From assembly GCA_963682025.1 (NCBI GenBank), contig OY821518.1, forward strand, positions 18,202,422-18,266,421: a DNA stretch of 64,000 nt, written 5' to 3'. This document shows positions 11,906 to 23,286 of the stretch, piece after piece (position 1 is the stretch's first letter; each line of letters opens with the position of its first letter). The stretch comes from Cordilura impudica (lineage: Eukaryota > Arthropoda > Insecta > Diptera > Scathophagidae). The notes under the pieces were generated by a model. It made no database searches. It worked only from the letters and a program-made list of their open reading frames with translations, and had not been told where the DNA came from. A program made the translations under genes and the position numbers.

Positions 11906-13540
11906 TATACACAAAGAAAAAAGAAAACGAAAGAAAGAAAAATTCATTGTGGCTACCGAATTTATTGCCAACCGAATTGCGATATTGCTAGTAACCGATT
12001 TTCGGGTTCACTATGATTATAATTATATTGCCTTAACAGTAAATATTTTAACATAACAGAAAATTTGCAGATGATATCAAAATTTCGGTTGATACAATCG
12101 AAAATATAGTTGTTCTACTGTAGAACAATTCGGCTGGCGAATATTGTTCCTGTGTGTAGACGTATGACTGATAATTAAGAATACGTTTACGTACAGCGTT
12201 ACAGGATAAACAGGTCATCATATCTGAATATCAGTGAGTGAGTGATGATCGGAACTGTATATTGAGAGTATCATTTTGGTAAGAAAATATTCTAAAAAAA
12301 TCTCATAACATTAATTTTCAGACTCATATGAATGCCACGTCAAATTATTTTACCCAAATTTTTTCTAAAAGAAAAAATCTTCTACTTTTATAGCATAACG
12401 TATTAACTGTTATGAAACTTTCTTTTTTTTCCGTTACTAAAAAAAATCCTTCGACATAGAATTTGTTACAATGCTTAGCTTTTAACTTTTGTTATTTGGT
12501 TTGGTTTGGTTTGTGTTTTTTTCTGTTGTCCTTTCGAACCGAAGAAAAGCACCATTGATACATTTTGTAGTCAGCCTCTTGCTTCCATCATTCTTAATTC
12601 TTTTTGTATTCAAGTCGAATCTAAAATGAGTTGAGAAGAGCGTATATTGAGGACAATTGTCAATTTCATCAATCACATGTTTTGACATTTTAGCCATTAT
12701 TATTTTTGCTGTCAGAAATTACGTACAGTACTTGAGGCAATTGATTCCTTGATAGATTTGTTCCATAACATCTGTACACTGATATGCTCTGAAAGAGTAT
12801 AAAGCAGGGGAAGGCAAAAAAAAAATTTAATAAGAGTAGTACACATCTACATATATAGAAAAAGAGTCGTTATATCGTATGATTACACATATGTGGAATA
12901 TGTAAGTGTATACGGGTAAGTGATGAATTCAAAAATGAAACAAAAAAAAAAAAGCAATATACAATGTATGAAAAACATTTGAATATGAATATGATTGATT
13001 ACCAAAATATTCTAAAAAAAAGAATAAACAAACAAGTGGATTCTGTTAAGTAAATATTTTTATTAATGATGATGAAGATTTTTTTTTTTAGCTTAACTTT
13101 GTTTTAAGTAAAAATTCAATTATAATGAATTATTTAACGTCATGAAGGTACTCACTCAAACTTAGTACCAAAAATTTCATACATGACTGGGTAGAAAAAT
13201 AAAGTCATATTTAATGAACGCGTTTTCCACATCTCCCATCCGAATTTCAGTGAAACTTTGTTCAGACTGTACACCATATTTGTTAGGCTTTTGGCTAAAA
13301 TATTGTTTTGAGTGAAACACGTTTGTTGAAAGGTTATAACATTAATTTTACTTAAAATTTATTAACGTATTTTCATTCATTCTTACGAATCTGAAGTGAG
13401 TCTTCCTGTGTAAGTCTGGTTTCTTAAACTATATACTCTTTCTTTCGCCGTCTGCAAAACTAAAGTCATAGCCTGCTTACACTAATCGTCTGATAAAATT
13501 ATGTCAAAGCCTATTTTCTCCTTGCAGGAGTAAAAGAAAC
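11906..13540. other. Mostly unique AT-rich DNA
   Basis: No mobile element is recognised. One 71-residue reverse-strand frame at 12482-12697 (MAKMSKHVID...) ends in a TNQTKPNNKS tail derived from a ttggtttggtttgg simple repeat. It has a TATA-like ttatac and a TCAGTG initiator-like motif about 70-95 bp upstream of its ATG. This is too weak to call a gene. Confidence 0.35.
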
Positions 13541-13569
13541 AAAAAATATATATATATATATATATTAAA

Positions 13570-13770
13570 GCCCCCAGTAGGTGAGTAGGTAGCGCGCTCG
13601 TCTATCATGCGGGGGTCGTGGGTTCGATTCCCATCAGAGGCTTTGGTCAGTCGCTGCAAAAATAAAAAATAAAAAAAAAACTAGCCAAAATTAGAATCTG
13701 CAGACAAGCCACTCGGCTTCGCGGAACTAGGCTTAAAAAAAAATAAAAAAAAAAAGCGACTCAATCTGTA
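13570..13770 (+). mobile_element. tRNA-derived SINE
   Basis: A tRNA-like head (agcccccagtaggtgagtag...) has an A-box-like segment with tagcgcgctcg and a consensus B box GGTTCGATTCC at 13621-13631. The acceptor arms pair only partly (AGCC with GGCT), so it is a pseudo-tRNA. The body that follows has A-rich joints (aaaataaaaaataaaaaaaa) and a second unit ending ggcttaaaaaaaaat. A (TA)n run precedes it. This composition is typical of Pol III-transcribed insect SINEs, not of a functional tRNA gene. Confidence 0.7.
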
Positions 13771-13777
13771 TGGAGAG

Positions 13778-15595
13778 AAAAAAAGTGAAAAAAGTGTACC
13801 CTAAAAATCTACCTTGGTTTGTTCTATAAAGACTTCCAAAATATTTTCGGTCTAGCGGTAACCCATTCCGAGCCGGATGTTTTTAAAAAAGGTTTTTTGA
13901 AAATATTTTATTTTTTTCTAGGTCAACATATCTAATGCGGTTACAAGATGATAGGTTTTTTCAAGATGCGTTCAACGGTATATAGAACATGTCCAAGCAT
14001 GTCTTAACTATTGTGATATTCAAAAAAAATGTAATTTTTTATGGGTTTTGTATTAAAATGAGTTAATTAGAAGATCGAATTAACATTGAAAATAACGTAA
14101 GTTTATTAATTTTGCTACTTGTGTAAACTTAATGTCATCCAAAGTTTCAAAAATTGATTTATGCACCATGCACTTATTTTGAGGCATTTGAGTTTGATAA
14201 AAATTAAAATAATATAAATTAATTATTTTAAAAACAAATTTCATTTAAAAAAATGTTTATAAAAAATTTTCCTTCCCAAAAATTAGATAAAACTAAACTA
14301 CGAACGCAGTGCGCAATAATAGAGCATTTGTTTTTTATGAGAGCACAAAATAAAATGATTTGAAAACAGCAATAAATGAGATTTTGGAAATACGGAATAA
14401 GTCTCAAATTCCAGTTTTAGGCAAAATTTCAGTATGGAGGAAGATAGAATATCAATTAAATTGCAATAAGATTATATGTTGTTAGAATAATTCATTTTCT
14501 TTTACACGCGAAAAAATCACGGCATTAAAGAAAACGCCTCGTGTTTTTTTTTTTTCTTTTAGTCTGAAATTTATCCTGGTGTCATTTAGAAGCTTAATTG
14601 GTTTCTAAATTTAATAAATTCTACATTCTTGTTTAAATTTGTTCCGGAGCAGCCTGAAAATGAATTAAATTAGCAAAATTCCATTTTTTTCACAGAGCTT
14701 AAATGTACTTGAGATAAGAAAAATTTTGATACCCATATCGCTTGTGTTTAACTAGATTTTTTCCACGCCATTAGATTTTAGTTAAAACACGAACTAGCAC
14801 ATATCGCACCTGTACCTCTAAAGTGAGTCAACTCAAAATTTTACAATTTTCACTTTTTGCAAGAAAACGATACACAGTGGTCATATCTATCCACTGTAAA
14901 AATCTTACATCGGTTTTTCTAGTCTTTCGCAAAAAAAAAGATACAGTCGTAATCCTCTTTGTGTTATAAGAGTAGCTTCTTTAGAATCCACTAAAAAGAC
15001 ATATTTTGAGTTGCCCCAAAAAAACTTGTTATTTTTGATGATCACTGAAAAAATCGCAAAAACAACCACTGTTGTGTACTTATTATTCGCAATTCTTTAC
15101 AATGAAACAACTGTTTTTAAATTTTATATTAAATATTAAAAAAAAAACATTTTTTGTCTCTACTGAAAATTTGTAAATTTTGAGTTGACCCACGTTAGAG
15201 GCACAGGTGCGATATTAAGGAAAAATAAATAAATTTATGTTGTTTTAAATCGAGTAATATTTAAAAATATGTTCATTTGATTTTCTAATTGGCTCATTTT
15301 AATACAAAATCCATCAAATTATTCATTATTTTATTGAATATCACAAAAGTTAGGATATGCTTGGACATCTTTTGTATACCGTTGCACGCGTCTTGAAAAC
15401 CCCTATCATATTACACCCATATTGGATATGTTGATCTGGAAAAAATGAAAATATTTTCAAAAAACTAAAAAATATACACTTTTTTAAAAAAGGTCCAGCT
15501 CGGAATGGGTTAACGCTAGACAAAGAAATATTTTGGGAATCGTTATAGAACAAACCACGGTAGATTCCTACCAGTGCACTTTTTTCACTTTTTTT
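13778..15595. mobile_element. Nonautonomous element with ~310-bp terminal inverted repeats
   Basis: The left arm (13778-~14085) matches the reverse complement of the right arm (~15270-15595) over about 310 bp. Shared blocks include aaaaaaagtgaaaaaagtg, ggtttgttctata, taacccattccgag, tgatattcaa and tttgtattaaaatgag. The unique middle (~14100-14800) has no coding frame. A complete MITE sits at 14804-15212 near the right arm. No clear target duplication is visible at the ends. Long inverted arms recall foldback-like or some Mutator-like elements, but the class is undetermined. Confidence 0.8.
14804..15212 (+). mobile_element. MITE with ~45-bp inverted ends and TA target duplication
   Basis: The left end TCGCACCTGTACCTCTAAAG matches, inverted, the right end ctctaacgtgggtcaactca-type sequence (15181-15212), giving imperfect terminal inverted repeats of about 45 bp that begin TCGCACCTG. 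Both ends are flanked by TA (14802-14803 and 15213-15214), as expected for the Tc1/mariner superfamily. The second copy at 659-1002 lacks the right end. Confidence 0.88.
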
Positions 15596-15605
15596 ATGTA
15601 TATTA

Positions 15606-16311
15606 GGGCGGGTCGCCCAAGTGACAAGGAAAATTGTATTCTAGGGATCAAAATAAGAAACTTTAGCTGAGAAACCATACCTATAAAACGAATTCTGATG
15701 TCCCGTCTTTTGACCTGTCTGTCTGTTTGTCTCTATTGCACCCATTTAAAGTGCCCCAATCGAGCCCAAACGTATGATCGACCCCCACTAACTTTAGAGG
15801 GCCGACCCATCCATGCCTGCGGAACGTCCCCTGGAACCCCCTGGGGGGTTCCCCATACAAACATTTAAAAAATCACAATATTTGTTTAGAATTGGGCTGA
15901 CCATGTTTGATTTAATATTAAAATTAACATTGATACGTATACGTATCTTCTACTCTGCTAATAAATAATAATCATACGCCTTGACTATATTATGTTATTC
16001 AAAAAGATCGATTGGATGAGGGTAAATAACTTTTAGATCACTCCGTGACTATGCGTGACTCTGCGTGACTACCCCAAAAATGAATCTGTAGTCACAACAA
16101 GCCTATGGGCCAAGTTTCAGATCAATTGCATGGGGGGAATGGGGTTGCCCCATGGCAGACAGACAGACAGACAGATAGGTCAAAAGTCGGGATATCAGAA
16201 TTCGTTTTAGAGGTATAGTTCCTTGGGAAAAGTTTCTTATTTTGATCCCTAGAATATGATTTTCCTTGTCACTTGAGCGATTTTTTTGCCTCCCTACAAA
16301 TCGACCCGCCC
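15606..16311. mobile_element. TTA-flanked MITE-like element with GGGCGGGTCG ends
   Basis: The ends are GGGCGGGTCG and its reverse complement, flanked on both sides by TTA (15603-15605 and 16312-16314). Inversion continues inside the ends with caagtgacaaggaaaat, ctagggatcaaaataagaaa and aaaacgaattctgat. A 3-bp TTA duplication suggests the PIF/Harbinger superfamily. The middle holds gtgactatgcgtgact units and a gacagacagacagac tract, a module shared with the ACTCTTTC-family elements at 19.5-27.5 kb. Confidence 0.8.
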
Positions 16312-16332
16312 TTATACATATACATATAAATA

Positions 16333-16712
16333 TCTTAATATATAAAAACGTTGGTGCGTATGTTTGTACTCTAATAACTGTTGAACCACTAATGCTAGCG
16401 ACTTCCTATTCATACCATATGTTCCTTTGGTTCTCCGATTTCCATAGCTTTTTTTTTGTACCTGATAGGTGGCGCTGGGGTCGAGATTTTCCCAAAAAAT
16501 TTATTTATGGTCCAATTAACTCAAATTCGCAACATATATTATGTACATAAAACTAAAGTTGCTGACAAAGTATATTTTATATTTTATATTTTTTCAGTCA
16601 TATCCATAATATTATTGAATGCAATGTATTTAAGGCACAGTATTAAAATTTAGATGCAATATAAAATCCAGATGTTTTCTTCGGGCCAGCAACGCGAACC
16701 GGACTCAGCTAG
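16333..16712 (+). mobile_element. Nonautonomous Helitron-type element
   Basis: It starts with TC after an A (tcttaatatataaaaacg) and ends in a short GC-rich potential hairpin region (cgggccagcaacgcgaaccg) followed by CTAG and a T. The 5' section with gtttgtactctaataactg and ttgaaccactaatgctagc is typical of insect nonautonomous Helitrons. No Rep/helicase coding is present and, as expected, there is no target duplication. Confidence 0.65.
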
Positions 16713-16961
16713 TATATATATATATCCATTCGCAAGTTAAATTCAGAGTTTGTACGTCAATATACTTAATCTTGTATTCATCCAATCTTTTCAGGCATTC
16801 GAGCCGATTGCTGTGTTCCACTATATCCTGCTTGTCGATATTTTATTTTCTCCTTTCACTTACCAGTCTTCTTCTTACTAATAATTTTTAGATCCACATC
16901 GGATAAAAATATATTTTTATATATTAAAATATTTTTAGGTGATATTTTGGATATAAAAAAT

Positions 16962-18851
16962 CATGTGAGTCCGATCGCAGGGGAGATGTGTAAATGTCTA
17001 GTAAATAAAGATATTTTTATAGCACTTTCTTAAAATCAAACAGAAAGCGTATCACTTATAGCAATCAATAAAAATATTTATTATTATTTATTATTTTAAC
17101 CGTTTAATTTTTAATTTTTCCATTTTTATTTTTTATTTTTAATTTTTCGTTTTTCTTTTTTAATTTTTTTTTTTTAATTTTTAATTTTTTAATTTTAATT
17201 TTTAATCTTTTATTTTTCATTTTTCATTTTATATTTTTCATTTTTATTCTTAATTTTTTATTTTCCATTTTTAATTTTTTTTTTTAATTTTTCATTTGTC
17301 GTTTTTCATTTTTTATTTTTTGTTTTTCATTTTTATTTTTATTTTTTTTATTTTTCATTTTTTTTTTTATTTTTCATTTTTAATTTTTCATATATTTAAT
17401 TTTTTATTTTTCATTTTTTTTTTCATTTTAAATTTATTTTTCATTTTTATTTTTCATTTTTTATTTGTCATTTTTCATTTTTAATTTTTTAGTTTTCATT
17501 TTTCATTTTTTTTTTAATTTTTTATTTTTCATTTTTATACCCTATACCACTATGTGGTTTGGGTATAATGACTTTGTGCTGCTGTTTGTAACAACCAAAA
17601 ATATTTGACCTAGACCCATCTTTAATTGTACCGATTGCATCAGAATCACTTTCTGAGTTGATTTAACAATGTCCGTCCGTCCGTCTGTCCGTCCGTCTGT
17701 GTGTCCATGTAAAGCTTGTAATCAAACTGCAGGTCGCAAATATGAATATATGTTGACAAAATTTCGTATTTGATCTCTTGTCGGCCATGGGATGAACGCT
17801 ATTGAAATTGGTGAGAATCGGTCCATGTTCAGACCTAGCCCCCATACAAATGACCCCTATGAAATCAACATATATTGCCATAAGATCCAAATTACCATAC
17901 AAATCTTAGTCAAATTGGGTTTGTATGTATATATTACATCCTTTAATCAGTGGTCCAAAAATGATCCCTAGGGCCCATATAGAACTGCTTCCCGATCTTC
18001 ACTTAAATCTATCAAAAAACAAAAATATTGCACTGATTCTTCTCAAATTTTGTTTGTATATATTTTTGCAAAATACAAGAGACTTTACCAAACATGGTCA
18101 GGATCGGTCCATTTTTGGGCCTAGTTCCCATATAGATATAGCATCCGATATGAACTTTTTCATATCTGCAGCCGAAAAAATTAATAAAAATCCCACTCAA
18201 ATTTGGTTTATGCTTATTTTCTATATCCAGTTAGTTGGGCCTGAGAGATAGGGTCTCTAAACGCATGGTATAGGGTATCGTATAGTCGATCTATACCGAC
18301 TATAATTTTCTTATTTGTTTATTTTTATATTTCATTTTTCATTTTTAATTTTTAATATATTTTTGATTTTTAATTTTTCATTTTTTATTTTTCATTTTTA
18401 ATTTTTTATTTTTAAATTTTTTTATTTTTCATTTTTTATTTTTCGTTTTTCATTTTTCATTTTTCATCTTTAATTTTTCGTTTTTCATATTTTATTTTTC
18501 ATTTTTAATTTTTCATTTTTCATTTTTCATTTTTAATTTTTTGTTTTTCATTTAAAATTTTTCATTTTTCATTTTTCATTTTTCATTTTTCATTTTTCAT
18601 TTTTCGTTTTCCATTTTTTATTTTTTATTTTTTATTTTTCATTTTTAATTTCTTTTTTTTTCATTTTTTATTTTTCATTTTTTATTTTTCATTTTTATTT
18701 TTTTTTTCATTTTTTATTTTTCATTTTTAATTTTCAAACAGGTTATCATAATATCATAATTTTTTCACCAATACAATCACATTTTGTCTTACGACTCACA
18801 TGTAACGCTGTTTTTAAAATTTACCCCCCTGTGGGTATAGATGTTTAAATC
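16962..18851 (+). mobile_element. Array-carrying element, copy 1 (T-rich array)
   Basis: A left module (catgtgagtccgatcgcagg...gatgtgtaaatgtctagta) and a right module (aaacaggttatca...cataattttttcaccaatac...tttacccccctgtgggtata) flank a T-rich array of short units such as tttttcatttttaattttt. The same end modules occur at 23287-27080 and 30516-31273. The array is interrupted by a TAGTCGG copy at 17536-18316. The frame at 17296-17484 is array translation. No transposase is present. Confidence 0.75.
17536..18316 (-). repeat. TAGTCGG-family repeat, copy D (full length, reverse)
   Basis: It begins tttataccctataccactat and ends tatagtcgatctataccgac followed by tataattttcttatttgttt, with a CCGTCCGTCTGTCC tract near 17670-17702. 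It is inserted in the T-rich array of the surrounding element. The 108-residue frame 17925-18251 mirrors frames in copies B and C and reflects sequence conservation, not coding. Confidence 0.92.
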
Positions 18852-19485
18852 TTAAACAAATCCAGAACAAAATTTTCAATTCAAATAGGAATTACTTAAG
18901 AATTTTCCTCTCTAAAAATTTGTATTTCCAATTATATTGAACTATACAAAGCAAAGCAAAATAATAAAAACGCTATTAAGATTTCATCATCTAAAAAATT
19001 ATGAACCATATTCGAATAAATTATTTTTTAAACTTAATTTTGCTATTTTTGTACATGGCATTTGTTAACAGCTGATTAAGTATGGTTAATTTTACACAGA
19101 AAAAATGCTTGTTCGTTTTATGTGTACCAAAATCATTTTACTAATTGAATTTCTAACAATAAAAATTAATCAGTAGATGCCTGAAGGAAAGTAGTGGTCT
19201 CTTAAACCATTTTGAGTAAATTTGCAATTTTTTATAATGATGAAAAACAAAAATTTTTAATTTGATAACATAAGTTTGTTAAACTAAAACTATTAATTAA
19301 TTAAAAATTTTTAATCGCTGATATAGCACCTTTTCTCAATTAATTTCATATTATTTAACGTAATAAATTATTACTTATTATTTTGTCCGTGAAGAAGTGT
19401 ATGTACCGACAATATTAATTGACTAATAAAAATTATATAATTTACAAAACCCGAATATTGGAAAATAATATCATAATAATCTTAT
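18852..19485. other. AT-rich DNA, nothing recognised
   Basis: No frame, repeat partner or structural RNA was seen here. Confidence 0.4.
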
Positions 19486-20550
19486 CCATAAAAACAAAGC
19501 TTTTATTAAAACTCTTTCTTTCCTTTCGGATATGAGTTTTGAATATCTCCATGACGGTCTGTGACTGTATGTGACTATCTTAAAATTAATCTTTGGTCAC
19601 AACAAGTCTAATGATAAAGTTTCAGATCCATCGGGTGAGGGGAAGTGGGGTTTTAATCTATCAGTGACTGTGCGTGACTATGCGTGACTGTGCGCGACTA
19701 TGTCGAACTTAATATTTTTTCACAGCAAGTCTATCGACCAAGTTTCAGATCGATCGGATAAGGGGAAATGGGTTTTAGAACACTACGTGACTGCGCGTGA
19801 CCATGCGTGACTAAGTCAAAGTTAATCTTTCTTCCACAGCAAGTGTATGGACCAAGTTTCAGATCGAACAGATGAAGGAAAATGACATTTAGATCACTCC
19901 GTGACTGTGCGTGACTATGCGTGACTGTACGTGACTATGCGAAACTTAATATTTTTTCAGAGCAAGTCCATCGGCCAAGTTTCAGACCGATCGGATAAGG
20001 GGAAATGGGTTGTAGATCACTACGTGGCTGCGCGTGACCATGCGTGACTGTGCGTGACTAAGTCAAATGTAATCTTTTTTCCACAGCAAGTGTATGGACA
20101 AAGTTTCAGATCGATCGGATAAAGAAAAATGACATTTCGATCACTCCGTGACTGCGCGTGGCCATGCGTGACTGTGCGTGGCTAAGTCAAAGTTAATCTT
20201 TTTTCACAGCAAGTCTGTCGACCTAGCCTTAGATCGATCGGATAAGGGGAAATGGGTTTTAGATCACTACGTGACTGCGCGTAACCATGCGTGACTGTGC
20301 GTAACCAAGTCAAAGTTAATCTTTTTTCACAGCAAGTGTATGGATCGATCGGATGAGGGCAAATGACATTTAGATCACCCCGTAACTGCGCGTGACTATT
20401 CGTGACTGTGCGTGACTACCCCAAAAATAATCTTTAGTCACAACAAGACTATGGGCCAAGTTTCAGATCAATTGGATGAGGGCGAATGGGGTCCACCCAC
20501 GACAGACACACAGAGAGTATGAGGTAAATGAAAGAGTTTGATAAGGGTAT
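19486..20550 (+). mobile_element. ACTCTTTC-family element with GTGACT tandem repeats, copy i
   Basis: The ends are aactctttctttcc (left) and atgaaagagttt (right), in inverted orientation. The inside is a tandem array with a ~107-127-bp period: runs of gtgactgtgcgtgactatg, then cacagcaagt, then caagtttcagatcgatcgga. Alternate units end in aaatgggttttaga and aaatgacatttaga, so the repeat is dimeric at about 240 bp. The left end also shares ccataaaaacaa with the right end of copy iii. Confidence 0.75.
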
Positions 20551-20589
20551 TTTTTAAAAGTTTTAGAACTCAATATTTATACAGATTTT

Positions 20590-21324
20590 TATACCCTATA
20601 TCACAACGAGGTCAGGGTAAAATGACATTGTGCTAATGTTTGTTACTACCAAAAATACCGATCGACACAGAATCACTTTCTGTGTCGATTTAGCGATGTC
20701 CGTCTGTCCGTTCCTCTGTCCGTCTTTTCATATGTGCGTCCATGTAAACCTTGTAATCGAACTACAGATCGCAACTATAAGAATTTATATTGCGATGAAA
20801 TTTAGTATATAACCTTCCATCGTTATTAAAATTTGTGAAAACTGGTTCATGTTCAGACCAAATCCCCATCCAAATGACCCCATGAGATCGACTTATATTG
20901 TGATAATATCATAGATCCCGCTCAAATTGGGTTTGCGTATGTCTTTTTGATGCGTTTATCAGTAGTGCAAAAAAAAAACTCTATGGAACAATTATTAGTC
21001 ATATCCCCCATATCTTATATCTTATATCTTTTTAAAAAAAAAAAACAAAAAATCTTGCACAGATTTTTCTCCAATTCGGCTTGTGTATGTTTTTGCAAAA
21101 AATTAGTTGCCTTATTAAATATAGTCAGACTCGATCCCTTTTTCGACCCAGTGCCCATATGAATATACCACCCGGTACGAAGTTTTTCAATTCCGATCAA
21201 ATTCCACTCAAATTTGGTATATGCTTATTTTCTATATCCAATTTGTTGAACCTAAAACTCTTTCTCTAAACGCAAGATATAGGGTACCGTATAGCCTATC
21301 TAGATCGACAATTATTTTCTTATT
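20590..21324 (-). repeat. TAGTCGG-family repeat, copy E (diverged, reverse)
   Basis: Family landmarks are present but eroded: ttataccctatatcac, tccgtctgtccgttcctctg, catgtaaaccttgtaatcga, ggttcatgttcagacc and a terminal cgacaattattttcttattt. The terminal palindrome has decayed. Among the oldest copies in the window. Confidence 0.8.
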
Positions 21325-22660
21325 TGTTTTCATAATTGCGGTTGTGTTTATTGCCCACAATTGTTAAATAACATTTTGAGGCTGCTGTTGTCACCATGTT
21401 ATTTCTATTATATCTAACTAAAAATTTTAAAGATTTTTCCCACGGGTAATGTACCAGAATCAAACTTTGGTAACATTGTCAACTAAAAAGCAACTAAAGA
21501 TTTACAGATGACAAAAAAGAAAAAAAATAATAAAAAATAAATTTCAATTTGCTGAAAAATTTTCATTCGTTTTATACATTCACTGTCAACGAAACAAAAC
21601 AGTGTAACTCATTGGAGAGTTGAGGCGGCATAAATACGAAACATAACGCACACGCTACACACATTCACACAGCCGCTCGAGCCGCACACGGAAAACCAAA
21701 ATTTGTTGGCGACTCCAGGGAAATTAATAAAAGTGGTCAGTGTACAGCAAACACAACAACAAAGCAACAACAATTTTAATATAATTTTTACGTTTTATTT
21801 ATTTTATTCTTTTTTTTTTTTTGTAAGTGTGTAGTTGTTGTAAATTTTCGCTATTGTTTTTATCCATACTGAGACATTTTCATTTGTAAACATGAAAATG
21901 AAAATTGAAAAACTTTTAAGCTGTGAGTACAAATGAAAAAAAATAATATATAGAAATCCTAAGAGTATTATAAACATGAACAGAACAAACACACACACGT
22001 TAGTACTTATGGAACTTATAGAATTTTACTCATGCAGGCTTTCATGGCTTACCCATATAATTTTTCATTCATACTCGTATACAAACATTATTGTATGTAT
22101 GTATGCGTAGAATACACATTTAGTCTGTTTGGTAAACTTACATTATCTCTCTCCATGCTGTGAAATTATCAGCTTTTTCTATATTGCCTAATGTTTGTTT
22201 TCATAGTATGGTCAGCTTATAAGCTTAACTTTTTCAAAAAAAAACATATATATATATATATGTATATAATTTAATTTTGAATTACTTCTCTGTTAATGAG
22301 CTAAATTCATTAAATTAAGTATATATGTATGATGTACGAAACTCTCTAAAATTGATGGTCGATACATTCCACCATGCTAATTACAATTTGAGTACATATA
22401 AATTTTGTTTAAATGGTTCAAAACCACAAAAAAAAATTGCAGTGATTTCAAAATCAACCACATTTTAGTATAATGCAGATTAAAAGTTAGCCTTCAGTTT
22501 ATGTTAGCTGAATGCTGCTTTTCAAACATGTGGCTATTATCTATATATCTGATTAGATACAAATGGAGATTAGGTTATTTAGTTTCCAATGCTGCAACCA
22601 AATAGTGAACAATCTTAATATACAGGGTGGTCCCTCTACTGTTTTCATTTTGAACTAGTG
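21325..22660. other. Unique DNA with a possible promoter and noncoding first exon
   Basis: At 21737 the motif TCAGTG matches most of the arthropod initiator. It is followed by acagcaaacacaacaacaaa, a composition common in fly 5' leaders, and by a GTAAGTGT splice-donor-like site at 21823. Upstream, 21640-21700 is unusually GC-rich (cacacagccgctcgagccgc). This fits a noncoding first exon at about 21739-21822 on the + strand, but no downstream coding exon was found. The rest holds TA and GT simple repeats only. Confidence 0.25.
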
Positions 22661-22666
22661 GTTATT

Positions 22667-22970
22667 AAACTCTTTCTTTTATCTCATACTCTCTGTCTGT
22701 CTGCCACAGGGCAACTCCATTCCCCCTCATCCAATTGATCTGAAACTTGACCCATAGTCGTGTTGTGGCTATAGATTAATATTGGGGAAGTCACGCTCAG
22801 TTACGCATAGTCACGCACAGTCACGGAGAGATTAAAATCCCAGTTCCCCTCTTGAGATCGATCTGAAACTTTGTCCATAGACTTGTTGGGGCAAAAGAAT
22901 AATTTTGAGATAGCCACACACAGTCACGGAGAGATTAAAACTCATATATATATAAGTAAAGAAAGAGTTA
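22667..22970 (+). mobile_element. ACTCTTTC-family element, copy ii (short)
   Basis: Bounded by aaactctttcttttatctca and gtaaagaaagagtt. It contains the ctctgtctgtctg block, catccaattgatctgaaact and a few cagtcacg units, so it is a short, internally reduced member of the family. It lies 14 bp from copy iii in the same orientation. Confidence 0.75.
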
Positions 22971-23286
22971 AAAAAAACTTTTTTAAACTCTTTCTTTTAA
23001 CTCATACTCTCTGTCTGTCTGTCGTGGGTGGACCCCATTCCCCTCTCATCGAATTGATCTGAAACTTGGCAAAAATTGTCTTGTCGTGACTAAAGATCCT
23101 AATGTCATTTCCCCTCATCCGATCGATCTAAAACTTAGTCCATACACTTGCTGTGAAAAAAGATAAACTTTGACCTAGTCACGCACAGTCACGCATGGTC
23201 ACCCGCAGTCACGTAGTGATGTAAAACCCATTTCCCCTTATCAGATCGATCTGAAACTTGGTTGACAAACTTGCTGTGAAAAAAAT

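Noticed and set aside
13570..13645. tRNA gene
   Set aside because: The B box is good but the acceptor stem pairs poorly and the sequence continues into an A-rich SINE body.
17925..18251. 108-codon frame conserved in several places (also 8117-8314, 9879-10076)
   Set aside because: These lie at the same position of the TAGTCGG repeat. Frame is broken in other copies and conservation is at DNA level, so it is not a gene.
17101..18736. CRISPR-like or coding interpretation of the T-rich array
   Set aside because: Units are short, irregular and lack spacer structure; it is simple low-complexity DNA in a eukaryote.
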